DNA of 64,000 nt, from positions 1 through 64,000 of the forward strand of contig JBMDXQ010000035.1 of assembly GCA_048594975.1 (NCBI GenBank), read 5' to 3'. The first letter of the stretch is position 1. The number at the start of each line of letters is the position of its first letter. Source of the DNA: JBMDXB01 sp048594975. Its GTDB lineage: Bacteria > Acidobacteriota > Vicinamibacteria > Vicinamibacterales > 2-12-FULL-66-21. The notes under the pieces are model-generated. The model saw nothing but the letters and a program-made list of their open reading frames with translations, ran no database searches and was not told the origin of the DNA. A program made the position numbers and the translations under genes. Below are positions 16,982-26,395 of the stretch, one piece after another.

Positions 16982-17433
16982 CCAGGCAAGATCCACATCG
17001 ACAGGCGCAGCGCCAGGTTGGCGTACACGGCGGCCATCGCGTCGTCGGCCATCACGCCCAGTCCGCCGTGCAGCCGCTCGAGGGAACGCGCCGGCCACGG
17101 CTTGAGCACGTCGAACAACCGGAACAGGAAGAAGCCCGCGAGCGCACCGGACCAGCCGACCGGGACGAACGCCAGCGTGATCAGCATCCCGACGACCTCG
17201 TCGATCACGACCGGGCCGGGATCAATGCCGCCGAAGTACCGCTCCGCCGTCGTTCCCGCCCACACGCCAGCCGCAAAGAGCGCGGCGATCGCGCCGGCCT
17301 CGACCAGCGGCGAGCCGGCCCAGCGGATCAGCACGTACGCGACGAGGCCGGCGGCGGAGCCGACAGTACCCGGTGCGAACGGGAAGTACCCGCTGTAGGC
17401 CGCGGTGGCAACGAAGACGGCAACGCGGGTCAC
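16969..17433 (-). CDS. pgpA: phosphatidylglycerophosphatase A
   Basis: 154 aa. PgpA removes phosphate from phosphatidylglycerophosphate. YFPFAPGTVGSAAG near residues 15-28 and PVVIDEVVGMLITL near 78-91 are the family motifs (the DE pair is catalytic), with three or four membrane helices. The GTG start overlaps the RDD gene stop by four bases (GTGA). With plsY and gpsA it makes this operon partly a phospholipid operon. Confidence 0.92.
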   Translation of the reverse strand: MTRVAVFVATAAYSGYFPFAPGTVGSAAGLVAYVLIRWAGSPLVEAGAIAALFAAGVWAGTTAERYFGGIDPGPVVIDEVVGMLITLAFVPVGWSGALAGFFLFRLFDVLKPWPARSLERLHGGLGVMADDAMAAVYANLALRLSMWILPGWIA

Positions 17434-18317
17434 GCGCGGACGACGCGGGTGCCAGCCAGGCGATCGTGGACCGCGCGGCCGTCCGCGGTGAAGAGAGCCG
17501 GGAGCAGACCGAGGCCCGCCGGCAGCACGCTGAGAAACCACGCCGCCGCGCGCACGACGGCGACGCCGAGCGGCACGCCTTCGATGCCGTCAGGGTCGGC
17601 GGCGGGAACCACCCTGAGGCCGAATGCCATCTTTCCCGGCGTCTGCCCGCCCACCGTGACGAACGCCACGAAGTATCCGCCGTTCTGGAGCAGCAGGAAA
17701 GACAGGAACGGAACCGGTGGAAGAAGGGCGACATCCGCCGGCTCGAGGCCGCAGAGCCGCAAGGTGAAGTAGAGGATCGCAAGATCGACCGCGCCCAGGA
17801 GCGCGAGGTCGATCGACCCGGCTGCGAGGCGGCGTCCGAGCGGCGCAGCGGTCTGCTCGGCCGCAGGCGGCTGCTCAGCGTCGTGATCCCGCGGCGCGTG
17901 CCGCGCACGCGCCGGCTGCTGGTCTCGCTCCTCCTCGTCCGAACCGAGATCCAGCTCCGCTTCTTCCACGCGCGGGCGGCGCAGAGGCCGGACGAACGCA
18001 GGCGTGGACTTGCGAACGGCCAGCGGCGGCCGCGGAACGGCAGGCGGGGCGACCAGAGGTCGATCGTCCAGGCCCCCGTCGTTGAAAAGCGGCAGGTCGA
18101 GCGCGGTGCCTGCTTGCGCGTGCAGGGCCGGAGGGGCGCGGTGTGCCCCGGACGGATCGCTCAGGGCGAGATCGGACAGTGGCCCGATCGGCTCATCGCC
18201 GGTCTGGATGGGAAGATCGAGCGGGGCATCAGGCGTGCTGAGCGCGAACTCGTAACCGCAGTTGCGGCAGCGATCGCCCGCGTCAAAGCTGATGTAGTGG
18301 CACTTGGGACATCTCAT
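17430..18317 (-). CDS. zinc-ribbon RDD-family membrane protein
   Basis: 295 aa. The N-terminus is a four-cysteine ribbon (CPKCHYISFDAGDRCRNCGY, residues 3-22), then about 120 residues of acidic/proline-rich linker, then an RDD domain with hydrophobic segments from about 155 to the end, containing GGQTPGKMAFGLRV and the final HDRLAGTRVV. RDD proteins are multi-pass membrane proteins of mostly unknown role, some acting in ion transport. The ATG overlaps the upstream gene by four bases. Confidence 0.85.
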   Translation of the reverse strand: MRCPKCHYISFDAGDRCRNCGYEFALSTPDAPLDLPIQTGDEPIGPLSDLALSDPSGAHRAPPALHAQAGTALDLPLFNDGGLDDRPLVAPPAVPRPPLAVRKSTPAFVRPLRRPRVEEAELDLGSDEEERDQQPARARHAPRDHDAEQPPAAEQTAAPLGRRLAAGSIDLALLGAVDLAILYFTLRLCGLEPADVALLPPVPFLSFLLLQNGGYFVAFVTVGGQTPGKMAFGLRVVPAADPDGIEGVPLGVAVVRAAAWFLSVLPAGLGLLPALFTADGRAVHDRLAGTRVVRA

Positions 18318-19168
18318 CGGCCCGGCATCCCGCAAGCGGCGCGGAGCGCGTCGGGCGGCAGCGCCGCGTCCGTTCCCCGGGCGGCGGCGAGCAGCTGCCG
18401 CTGGATCGCGGCGCGGCACGCGTCAGCCTGCGCGCGAAGCGGATCCCCCGGCCGGATCGCTTCGAGCGCGCCCAGCGCGTCGTGGAGTTTGCCCTTCGCG
18501 TAGAGATCGCGGCCGCGCTCGAGCCACACGTCGGAGGCCGCGGGGACAGGCAGCGGCTCGACGGCCGCCGACGAGGGCGCGGCCGCCGGCGGCGGCGTCC
18601 ACGTCAGCCAGGCATCGCCGCGAATCCAGAGCACGACCGCGACAACGGTCGCGACGAGCAGCCCGGCTGCCACGCCGGCGGCGACCCATACCATGCGCGA
18701 GCGGCCGGTGACCGCGCGCGGGGCGCGCGCGTAGGTCGCGAGGAGCGGATCGTCACGTGCATCGGCTGCGGGCTCCACCGGGACCGACACCGCGTCGAGC
18801 CGGTCGAGGCGATTCAGCAGGGCGAGCGCCTCTTCGCTCGCGCCGCGCTCCAGCGCCGACGAAAGGAGCCGGCGTGCGCCGTCGATGTCGCCGCGATCGA
18901 ACGCCGCGGCACCGGAATGCACCAGCTCGTCGCCCTCGCGCTGGCGCTCTGCGATCGCGCCGCGCGCCCGCTCGATGTAGGCCCGCGCCCGTGCATGGCC
19001 GCGATCGAGGAACAGCACCCTCGTCCACACGTTGATGGCGAGGTCGTAGCGGCCCCGGAAGTAGTGATCGAGCCCCGCGAGCAGCAGTTCCTCGACGCGC
19101 CCGTCGCGATCGCGATCCGGTCCGTCGCCGGCAGCGCGAACTCGATCGGGGCGGTACACGTCGGTCAT
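18314..19168 (-). CDS. TPR-like single-pass membrane protein
   Basis: 284 aa. Residues 25-115 are helical TPR-like pairs (YFRGRYDLAINVWTRVLFLD), a hydrophobic segment lies at about 160-180 and the C-terminal part (about 215-284) has another TPR-like pair. No family named. It is the first gene of the minus-strand operon running to gpsA and possibly beyond. A TATAAT on the minus strand (19180-19185) ends 11 bases before the ATG, so the transcript may be almost leaderless. Function unknown. Confidence 0.78.
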   Translation of the reverse strand: MTDVYRPDRVRAAGDGPDRDRDGRVEELLLAGLDHYFRGRYDLAINVWTRVLFLDRGHARARAYIERARGAIAERQREGDELVHSGAAAFDRGDIDGARRLLSSALERGASEEALALLNRLDRLDAVSVPVEPAADARDDPLLATYARAPRAVTGRSRMVWVAAGVAAGLLVATVVAVVLWIRGDAWLTWTPPPAAAPSSAAVEPLPVPAASDVWLERGRDLYAKGKLHDALGALEAIRPGDPLRAQADACRAAIQRQLLAAARGTDAALPPDALRAACGMPGR

Positions 19169-19179
19169 CGGGTGGGGTG

Positions 19180-19185
19180 ATTATA
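19180..19185 (-). promoter_or_regulatory. TATAAT -10 close to the start codon
   Basis: A perfect TATAAT on the minus strand with only 11 bases between it and the ATG of the 284-aa gene. Transcription would begin about five bases before the start codon. The -35 is weak (GCGACC at 18-bp spacing) and lies in the heptamer repeats. Confidence 0.4.
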
Positions 19186-19189
19186 CGCC

Positions 19190-19487
19190 AGTCGACTGTC
19201 GACGGTCGCAGGTCAGAGTCAGAATCAGAGTCAGGGTCAGAGTCAGAATCAGAGTCAGAGTCGAGACTCAGAGTCGAAGGCGGCATCGCGGCCCGGGGCA
19301 GGGGCGTTGGTCCTCGAATCCCGACGTGCGACGCCGAATCGCCACCTCGACTGCTGACTCGGACTCTCGACGTGATTCTCGACTCCGACTCTGACTCTGA
19401 TTCTGATTCTGACTCTGGCTGTGATTCTGATTCTGACTCTGACTCTGGCTCTGACTCTGACTTTCGACTGTCGACTATCGACTGTCG
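19190..19487. repeat. large inverted array of TCGACTG heptamers and GAGTCA hexamers
   Basis: The 336-bp gap between two divergent genes is almost filled by an inverted structure. The left end has TCGAC-type heptamers (19190-19208) then about nine GTCAGA-type hexamers (19211-19262). The right end has about 15 CTCTGA-type hexamers (19381-19463) then three CGACTGT-type heptamers (19464-19487). The arms are reverse complements of each other around a core of about 115 bp. Translated forward it gives only Ser-Glu repeats, so I do not call a gene. Confidence 0.9.
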
Positions 19488-19504
19488 TAAGCTGTAGGCG
19501 ACCC

Positions 19505-20398
19505 GTGCCGACGATCCAGTGCATCCCGAACGTGAGCGAAGGGCGCAGCCGCGAGGTGGTGGAACGCATGGCCGACGCGATCCGCTCGGTCGGCGGGGTG
19601 CGGCTCCTCGACTACTCCTCCGACGCGTCACACAACCGATCGGTGTTCACGATGGCCGGTGACGCGGAGCCGCTGCGGCGCGCGGTGCTGGCGCTCTTCG
19701 AGCAGGCAACGGCCGCGATCGACCTCCGGACGCACCGCGGCGAACACCCGCGCCTCGGCGCGGTCGACGTGGTCCCCTTCGTGCCCATCGAGGGCGTGAC
19801 GATGGAGACGTGCGTCGGGCTGGCGAAGCAGGTCGGCGCCGAAGTGGCCGAGCGCTTCGGCATCCCGGTGTACCTGTACGAGGAGGCCTCGGGGAACCCG
19901 CTGCGCCGGAACCTCGAGGACATCCGCCGCGGCGAGTTCGAGGGGCTGGCGGAGAAGATGGCATCGCCAGGGTGGGCGCCGGACTTCGGCGCGGCGCAGC
20001 CGCATGCCAGCGCCGGCGCGTCGGTGATCGGCGCGCGCATGCCGCTCATCGCCTACAACATCAACCTGAACACCGATCGGATCGACGTCGCGAAGAAGAT
20101 CGCCGCGGCGATCCGTCACAGCAGCGGCGGCCTCCGTCACGTCAAGGCGATGGGCGTGAGGGTCGAGGATCGCAATCTCGCGCAAGTGTCGATGAACCTG
20201 ACGAACTATCAGAAGACGCCGATCTTCCGCGTCTTCGAGCTGGTCAGACGCGAGGCCGAGCGCTACGGCGTCTCGATTCTCGAGAGCGAGGTCGTGGGGC
20301 TGATCCCCTCCGCCGCGCTGGTGTCCGCCGCGGAGTTCTACCTGCAGCTGGAGCGGTTCAGCGACGGACAGATTCTGGAGAACAAGCTGCGGCAATGA
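19505..20398 (+). CDS. ftcD: glutamate formimidoyltransferase
   Basis: 297 aa. It moves the formimino group of N-formimino-glutamate to tetrahydrofolate in histidine breakdown. The start is GTG with IQCIPNVSEGR immediately after, as in the family; HRGEHPRLGAVDVVPF (about residues 77-92) and GARMPLIAYNINL (about 178-190) are hallmark segments. Only the transferase domain is present; the cyclodeaminase half found in animals is absent, as usual in bacteria. No other hut genes are adjacent. The start lies directly after the inverted repeat array and has no clear ribosome binding site. Confidence 0.92.
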   Translation: MPTIQCIPNVSEGRSREVVERMADAIRSVGGVRLLDYSSDASHNRSVFTMAGDAEPLRRAVLALFEQATAAIDLRTHRGEHPRLGAVDVVPFVPIEGVTMETCVGLAKQVGAEVAERFGIPVYLYEEASGNPLRRNLEDIRRGEFEGLAEKMASPGWAPDFGAAQPHASAGASVIGARMPLIAYNINLNTDRIDVAKKIAAAIRHSSGGLRHVKAMGVRVEDRNLAQVSMNLTNYQKTPIFRVFELVRREAERYGVSILESEVVGLIPSAALVSAAEFYLQLERFSDGQILENKLRQ

Positions 20399-20443
20399 CC
20401 GATCGTGGATTTCGGACTGCCCGATTGTGGAGTGCCGTGAGAT

Positions 20444-21820
<1,377 letters not shown>

Positions 21821-21887
21821 GGTCGGTGCGGCCGTGAGGCCGGCGCACGCGGGGGGTATCCCGGCGGGCGGGAGGCGCACGCGGTCG

Positions 21888-24188
21888 TCATACCGGCAGC
21901 TCGATGGTAAACACGGTCCCGCTCGGCGCGTGGTCCGCGACGTCGATGCTGCCGCCGTGCTCGGCAACGATGCGCCGGACGATGGCCAGCCCCAGCCCGC
22001 TGCCCCGCCGCTTGGTCGAATAGTAGGGCATGAACAGCTTGTCGCGGTCCGCCGGCGGGATGCCCGGCCCGGTGTCGGCGATCAGGATGCGCGCCACGCC
22101 GTTGCCCGCGTCGAGCTGCGTCTCCACGACGATGCGCGGCGCCTCGCCGTTCGGCCTGAGGGTGGCGGCCGCGCCGCCGAGCGCTTCCACGGCGTTGTCC
22201 ACCAGGTTGATCACCACGCGCCGAATCTGCTCGGCGTCGACCCGCACCGCGGGCAGGCGCTCGGCAAACCGTCGCTCGATGCGGATTTCGCGAAACAGCC
22301 CGTTGTAGAGCGCGAGCGTCTCGGCGAGCAGCGCGTTGAGGTCGGCGGGGACGGTCCGCGGCGCGGGCATGCGCGCGAACTGCGCGAACTCGTCGACCAG
22401 CGCCTTGAGCGACTCGACCTCGCCGACGATCGTCGTCGTGCACTCCTCCACCAGCTCGCGCGATGCCGGCGGTGCGCTGCCGAAGTGCCGCCGCATGCGC
22501 TCGGCGCACAGCTGGATCGGGGTCAGCGGGTTCTTGATCTCGTGCGCCAGCCGGCGCGCGACGTCGCGCCACGCCGCGACCCGCTGCGCGCGGATGAGCG
22601 GCGTCACGTCGTCGATGACCAGCACCGCCCCGGCCGAGCTCCCGTCCTCGCCGTGCAGCGGCGTCACCGCCGCGGCGACGTGCAGCTCGCGTCCCTCGCG
22701 CGCCAGCGCCACCTCCTGCCCGGCCGTATCCGCCGCCCCCGACCGCGTGTGCCGCAGCAGCAGCTGCAGCGCCCGCAGGTCCTCGCGCGACAGCACCTCG
22801 TCGGCGCGCGAGCCGATCACCGTACGATCGACTTCCAGGAGCCGCAGCGCGGCGCTGTTGATCGTCTCGATGCGTCCCTCGGCGTCGAGCGAGATCACAC
22901 CGGTCGCGATGCGCTCCACCACGGTTTCGATATAGCGCCGGCGCTCGTCGAGCTCGACGTTCTTCTGCTCGAGATCGAGGCGCGAGCGCTCGAGTTTCTT
23001 GCGGCCTGCGGCCAGCTCCGCCGCCATCGTGTTGAACGCCTCCACCAGCGAGCCGAATTCGTCGCGCGTCTCCGGCTCGATGCGGTGATCGAGCCGGCCC
23101 GCCCCGATCTCGCGCGCCCCGGCGGCGAGCAGCTGCACCGGCCGCGTGATCCGCTTGGCGAGGTACCACCCTGTCCAGGTGGCACTCAGCAGGATCATCA
23201 GGGTGATCATCAGGAAGAACGAGAGATAGACGCCTTCCAGCGGACGCCTCAGGTACTGCAGCTGCTGGTAGCGCTCGAACGCCGCAGCGATGCGCCGCGA
23301 TTCCGTGGCGAGCTCGTCCGACAGCAGGTCGCCGGCGATCACGACGCCGACCTGGGTGCCCGAGGCGTCGCGCACGGCCACGCCGGAGCGCACCAGCTCG
23401 CCGCCGGCCTCGAGTGAATCGTACGATGCCGTGTCGGTGCTGCCCGCCGCGATCCGCGCGGCGAGGCGATCCGCCGCCGATCGGGCCTGGCCCCGCGGCA
23501 GCGCTGGGGATTCCATCGCCAGCAGCGGGACCGGCTGTTCCCCCTGGATTCGGTAGACCTCGACGAGCTTCACCCGCCCCTGTGTGATTTCCCCTTTGAG
23601 CGCCGCGCGGACCGCGTCGAGGTTCCCGGCGACGACCGCCGCGGGCGCGACGGTGCCGGCGATGCGCGCCGCATGCGTGCGGACCATCTGCTCGCGCTCG
23701 CGGTAGAGCTCGAGCGCGATGTTCTTCGCCGATCCGACTACCTCCTCGACCGGGGCACTGAACCAGCGCTGGGTGCTGTCGCGAATCAGCCGTCCGCCGA
23801 CGAGCAGCACCAGCACCGAGGGGATGATCGTCAGCCCGAGCAGCGCGAGCACCAGCTTGAAGCGGAAGCGCGAGAACGGCAGCCCGCGGCGGCGCTCGAC
23901 GGCGAGCTTGACGACGTAGCGGGCGAGCACGAACAGCAGGACGACGAGAATCGTCAGGTCCGCGGCCGACAGCGCGTAGAGGACCACCTCGCTGAGGAAG
24001 TCGGGGCTGAACTCGGTCGATTGTTCCGTGAGCGTAACGGTGGCGATCAGCGCCCCGGCGAGCAGGATGATCCCGAGGAGGATGAGGCGCGGGTTGTCGC
24101 GGAAGGGCCGCCGCTCGATGGCCGGCGCGGGCGGACTCGCAGCACGGGGCGGAAGGACTGGACGCGCGTCTCGGGTCGTCGTCGTCAT
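21888..24188 (-). CDS. ntrY: NtrY-type sensor histidine kinase
   Basis: 766 aa. Three membrane helices in the first 130 residues, a periplasmic region to about 315, a fourth helix at about 320-345, then HAMP, PAS (about 405-505), the H-box RRLAHEIKNPLTPIQLCAER near 550, the N-box NLVDNAVEALGG and the G-box TGPGIPP ... STKRRGSGLGLAIV. This long four-helix layout is typical of NtrY. It phosphorylates the adjacent NtrX. The upstream gene encodes a DUF4390 exported protein, a usual neighbour in this group. Confidence 0.92.
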   Translation of the reverse strand: MTTTTRDARPVLPPRAASPPAPAIERRPFRDNPRLILLGIILLAGALIATVTLTEQSTEFSPDFLSEVVLYALSAADLTILVVLLFVLARYVVKLAVERRRGLPFSRFRFKLVLALLGLTIIPSVLVLLVGGRLIRDSTQRWFSAPVEEVVGSAKNIALELYREREQMVRTHAARIAGTVAPAAVVAGNLDAVRAALKGEITQGRVKLVEVYRIQGEQPVPLLAMESPALPRGQARSAADRLAARIAAGSTDTASYDSLEAGGELVRSGVAVRDASGTQVGVVIAGDLLSDELATESRRIAAAFERYQQLQYLRRPLEGVYLSFFLMITLMILLSATWTGWYLAKRITRPVQLLAAGAREIGAGRLDHRIEPETRDEFGSLVEAFNTMAAELAAGRKKLERSRLDLEQKNVELDERRRYIETVVERIATGVISLDAEGRIETINSAALRLLEVDRTVIGSRADEVLSREDLRALQLLLRHTRSGAADTAGQEVALAREGRELHVAAAVTPLHGEDGSSAGAVLVIDDVTPLIRAQRVAAWRDVARRLAHEIKNPLTPIQLCAERMRRHFGSAPPASRELVEECTTTIVGEVESLKALVDEFAQFARMPAPRTVPADLNALLAETLALYNGLFREIRIERRFAERLPAVRVDAEQIRRVVINLVDNAVEALGGAAATLRPNGEAPRIVVETQLDAGNGVARILIADTGPGIPPADRDKLFMPYYSTKRRGSGLGLAIVRRIVAEHGGSIDVADHAPSGTVFTIELPV

Positions 24189-24282
24189 GGTTGGCGCGCC
24201 CCCTGGTCGCCGGTCACCGGCAGCGGCGCCCGGCCGCCCCCGGGCGCGTGCAGGTGGAGCCCACGCGCACCGGCAACGCCCG

Positions 24283-24819
24283 TCAGTGCGGCAGGAACGT
24301 GAACTTCACCTGCCCGGTGACGTCGTGGCCGCCCCACGGCCAGATGAAGGAGGCGTTGCGCGGGTTCTTCGTGGCGCGGACCCGGACGTAATATTCGCTG
24401 TTCCGCTCGAGCGTGCCGCTGTTGAAGAGCGGCAGCTTGTCGAAGTCCGTCAGCCAGCGCCGCACCGCCTCGTAGCTGTCGGTGATGTCGAAAAACTCCG
24501 TCCGCCCGTCGTGCATCCGCGTGAAGTGGTACTTGCGGGTGAGCGTGTCATAGCGCACGCTGGCCGTGACCAGGGCCGAGGCGATCGTGCGGTCGAGCCA
24601 GAGCGTCGTGCTGCGGCGCAGGTCCACCTGGTACTGGAAGCTGATGTTGATGCCGCTGTGAATGGCGGCGCGGACCTCGTCGGTGAGACCGTCGGTGAGC
24701 GTGAAGGTCACGAGCAGCTGCCCGTCGCGCGCGAGCGGCGTGATCTCGATGGTCTGCGCCGCCGACGGCGTGACCCACAGTGCCGTCAGGGCCAAGACGA
24801 TGGCAAAGGCGCGTTTCAT
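24283..24819 (-). CDS. DUF4390 exported protein
   Basis: 178 aa with a clear signal peptide (MKRAFAIVLALTALWVTPSAAQ, cleavage near residue 22). The mature part is beta-rich and matches what I know of DUF4390, proteins of unknown role often encoded just before NtrY-type kinases; it could be a periplasmic input or accessory for NtrY, which is inference. The ATG overlaps the nrdR stop by four bases. Confidence 0.82.
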   Translation of the reverse strand: MKRAFAIVLALTALWVTPSAAQTIEITPLARDGQLLVTFTLTDGLTDEVRAAIHSGINISFQYQVDLRRSTTLWLDRTIASALVTASVRYDTLTRKYHFTRMHDGRTEFFDITDSYEAVRRWLTDFDKLPLFNSGTLERNSEYYVRVRATKNPRNASFIWPWGGHDVTGQVKFTFLPH

Positions 24820-25274
24820 TCCTTCGACTTCTGCAGCTCGTCGACCTCGCGCCGGAACTGCCCGACGTCGCGGAACTGCCGGTAGACCGAGGCGAACCTC
24901 ACGTAGGCGACCTGGTCGAGCTGCTTGAGCTCCTGCATCAGCTTCGCGCCAATCTCCTTGGTGCTCATCTCCCGCTCCGGCCGCTCCTGCAGCTCGGCCT
25001 CGACACGGTCGGCAATCTCCTCGAGCTGCTGGATGCTCACCGGCCGTTTCTCGCACGCGGTGAGCAGGCCGGCGATCAGCTTCTGGCGCTGAAACGCCTC
25101 GCGGTTGCCGTCCTTCTTGATTACACGATACTCGATATCCTCGAGCCGCTCGCGGCTGGTGAAGCGTTTCCCGCAGTTCAGGCACTGGCGGCGGCGGCGG
25201 ATGACATCCCCTTCCTTGCTCTCCCGCGAATCGACCACCTTGTCACCCAGGTGGCCGCAGTACGGACACTTCAT
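24816..25274 (-). CDS. nrdR: transcriptional repressor NrdR
   Basis: 152 aa. NrdR represses ribonucleotide reductase genes according to ATP/dATP. The N-terminal zinc ribbon (MKCPYCGHLGDKVVDSRES, with CLNCGKRF) is followed by the ATP-cone (about residues 49-139). Length is normal. The start overlaps the upstream flippase-like gene by four bases (ATGA). No nrd genes are in the window. Confidence 0.96.
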   Translation of the reverse strand: MKCPYCGHLGDKVVDSRESKEGDVIRRRRQCLNCGKRFTSRERLEDIEYRVIKKDGNREAFQRQKLIAGLLTACEKRPVSIQQLEEIADRVEAELQERPEREMSTKEIGAKLMQELKQLDQVAYVRFASVYRQFRDVGQFRREVDELQKSKE

Positions 25275-26287
25275 CGGGCGCCCTGCTCGGCCAGCTCGCG
25301 CACGCCCGAGAACGTCAGCCCCTCGCGCGCCATCAGCACCAGCCCGACCAGCAGCACGGGCAGGAACGAGATCGCGTGCAGCACGATCGCGGCACCGACC
25401 GCCCGGTCGGCGGGGACCGCGAAGAACGTGGTGACGGCAATCTGGTACGCCGCGTGGAAGCCGCCGATCTGCCCCGGCGTCGGCACCGCGACGCCCACGA
25501 CCAGCAGCAGCACCACGAGGAACGTTCCCGTATAGGGAAACGTAATATGAAACGCCTGCGAAGTCAGCCAGATCTGCAGGGCGATCGACAGCCAGAGCGG
25601 AAACGAGAGCGCCAGCGCTTCCACGAGCCGCGCCGGCGAGCGCATGACCGCCAGCCCCTGGGCAAACGTCTCGACCAAGCGGGCGACCACCGCCGCAACC
25701 CGCGCCGGCAACACGTGTTCCACGCGCAACGCGGTCCGGCCGAGGCGCTCCGGATGGCCGGCGAGCACGAACAACACCGCGAGGCCGCCGAGCGCACCCA
25801 TGGCCGCCAGGCCGCCCCAGAACTTCACGTGCGCCAGCGGCGCTTCGCCGCCGGGGGGGGCGGCCGGAGGCGCCACCAGCACGAACACGCCGAAGAGCAC
25901 GAGGACGGTCGCCAGGTCGATGAGCCGCTCGATGATGATGGTCGCGAAGGCGGCGGTGGCATTCAGCCGCTCGCGGCGCGCGAGCAGGTACGGGCGCAGC
26001 ACCTCGCCGACGCGCGCCGGCAGGACCGCGCTCGCCGCAAACCCGATGATCGTCGTCCGCAGCGCGGTGCTGAACCGGGTGGGACCGAGCGGAGCGAGCA
26101 TCGACTGCCATCGCCACGCGCGGATCGCGTACGTGGCGAAGGTCGCGATCAGCGCCAGCATCAGCAGCCGCGCGTCGGCGCGCCGCGTCTCCATCCACAC
26201 GCCCGCCATGTCGGCGCCGCGCAGGAAGAACGCGAGCAGACCGACCGTGACGAGCAGGATCAGAGCTGTACGAACGCGTGGCCGCAT
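25271..26287 (-). CDS. flippase-like / LPG-synthase-TM family membrane protein
   Basis: 338 aa, about eight membrane helices. It belongs to the UPF0104 group named after the transmembrane half of lysylphosphatidylglycerol synthase; RAWRWQSMLAPLG (about residues 58-70), LPARVGEVLRPYLLARR (about 90-106) and VPTPGQIGGFHAAY near 265 are the family motifs. No aminoacyl-transferase half is present, so a lipid or glycan transport role is more likely than lysylation, but this is not shown. First gene of the nrdR-DUF4390-ntrY-ntrX operon. Confidence 0.85.
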   Translation of the reverse strand: MRPRVRTALILLVTVGLLAFFLRGADMAGVWMETRRADARLLMLALIATFATYAIRAWRWQSMLAPLGPTRFSTALRTTIIGFAASAVLPARVGEVLRPYLLARRERLNATAAFATIIIERLIDLATVLVLFGVFVLVAPPAAPPGGEAPLAHVKFWGGLAAMGALGGLAVLFVLAGHPERLGRTALRVEHVLPARVAAVVARLVETFAQGLAVMRSPARLVEALALSFPLWLSIALQIWLTSQAFHITFPYTGTFLVVLLLVVGVAVPTPGQIGGFHAAYQIAVTTFFAVPADRAVGAAIVLHAISFLPVLLVGLVLMAREGLTFSGVRELAEQGAR

Positions 26288-26305
26288 GCCTGCCGCAGTC
26301 AGGAT

Positions 26306-26342
26306 TAGAATCCGGGGTGTGTCGTGCGGGCCTCCGGCCCGC
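26306..26342 (+). promoter_or_regulatory. possible -10 (TAGAAT) and GC hairpin in leader
   Basis: TAGAAT at 26306-26311 in the 108-bp gap between two divergent genes, followed by a perfect GCGGGCC-TCC-GGCCCGC hairpin at 26326-26342. It would give the plus-strand gene a leader of about 78 nt. The -35 is not clear. Confidence 0.3.
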
Positions 26343-26395
26343 AGCGCGCGGACCGGAATCCCCACGAACTGTACTACATTGGCGCCTCCAAGTCT

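Noticed and set aside
19177..19497. Ser-Glu repeat protein
   Set aside because: The frame exists only because GAGTCA hexamers lack stop codons; both strands give similar peptides, so it is repeat DNA.
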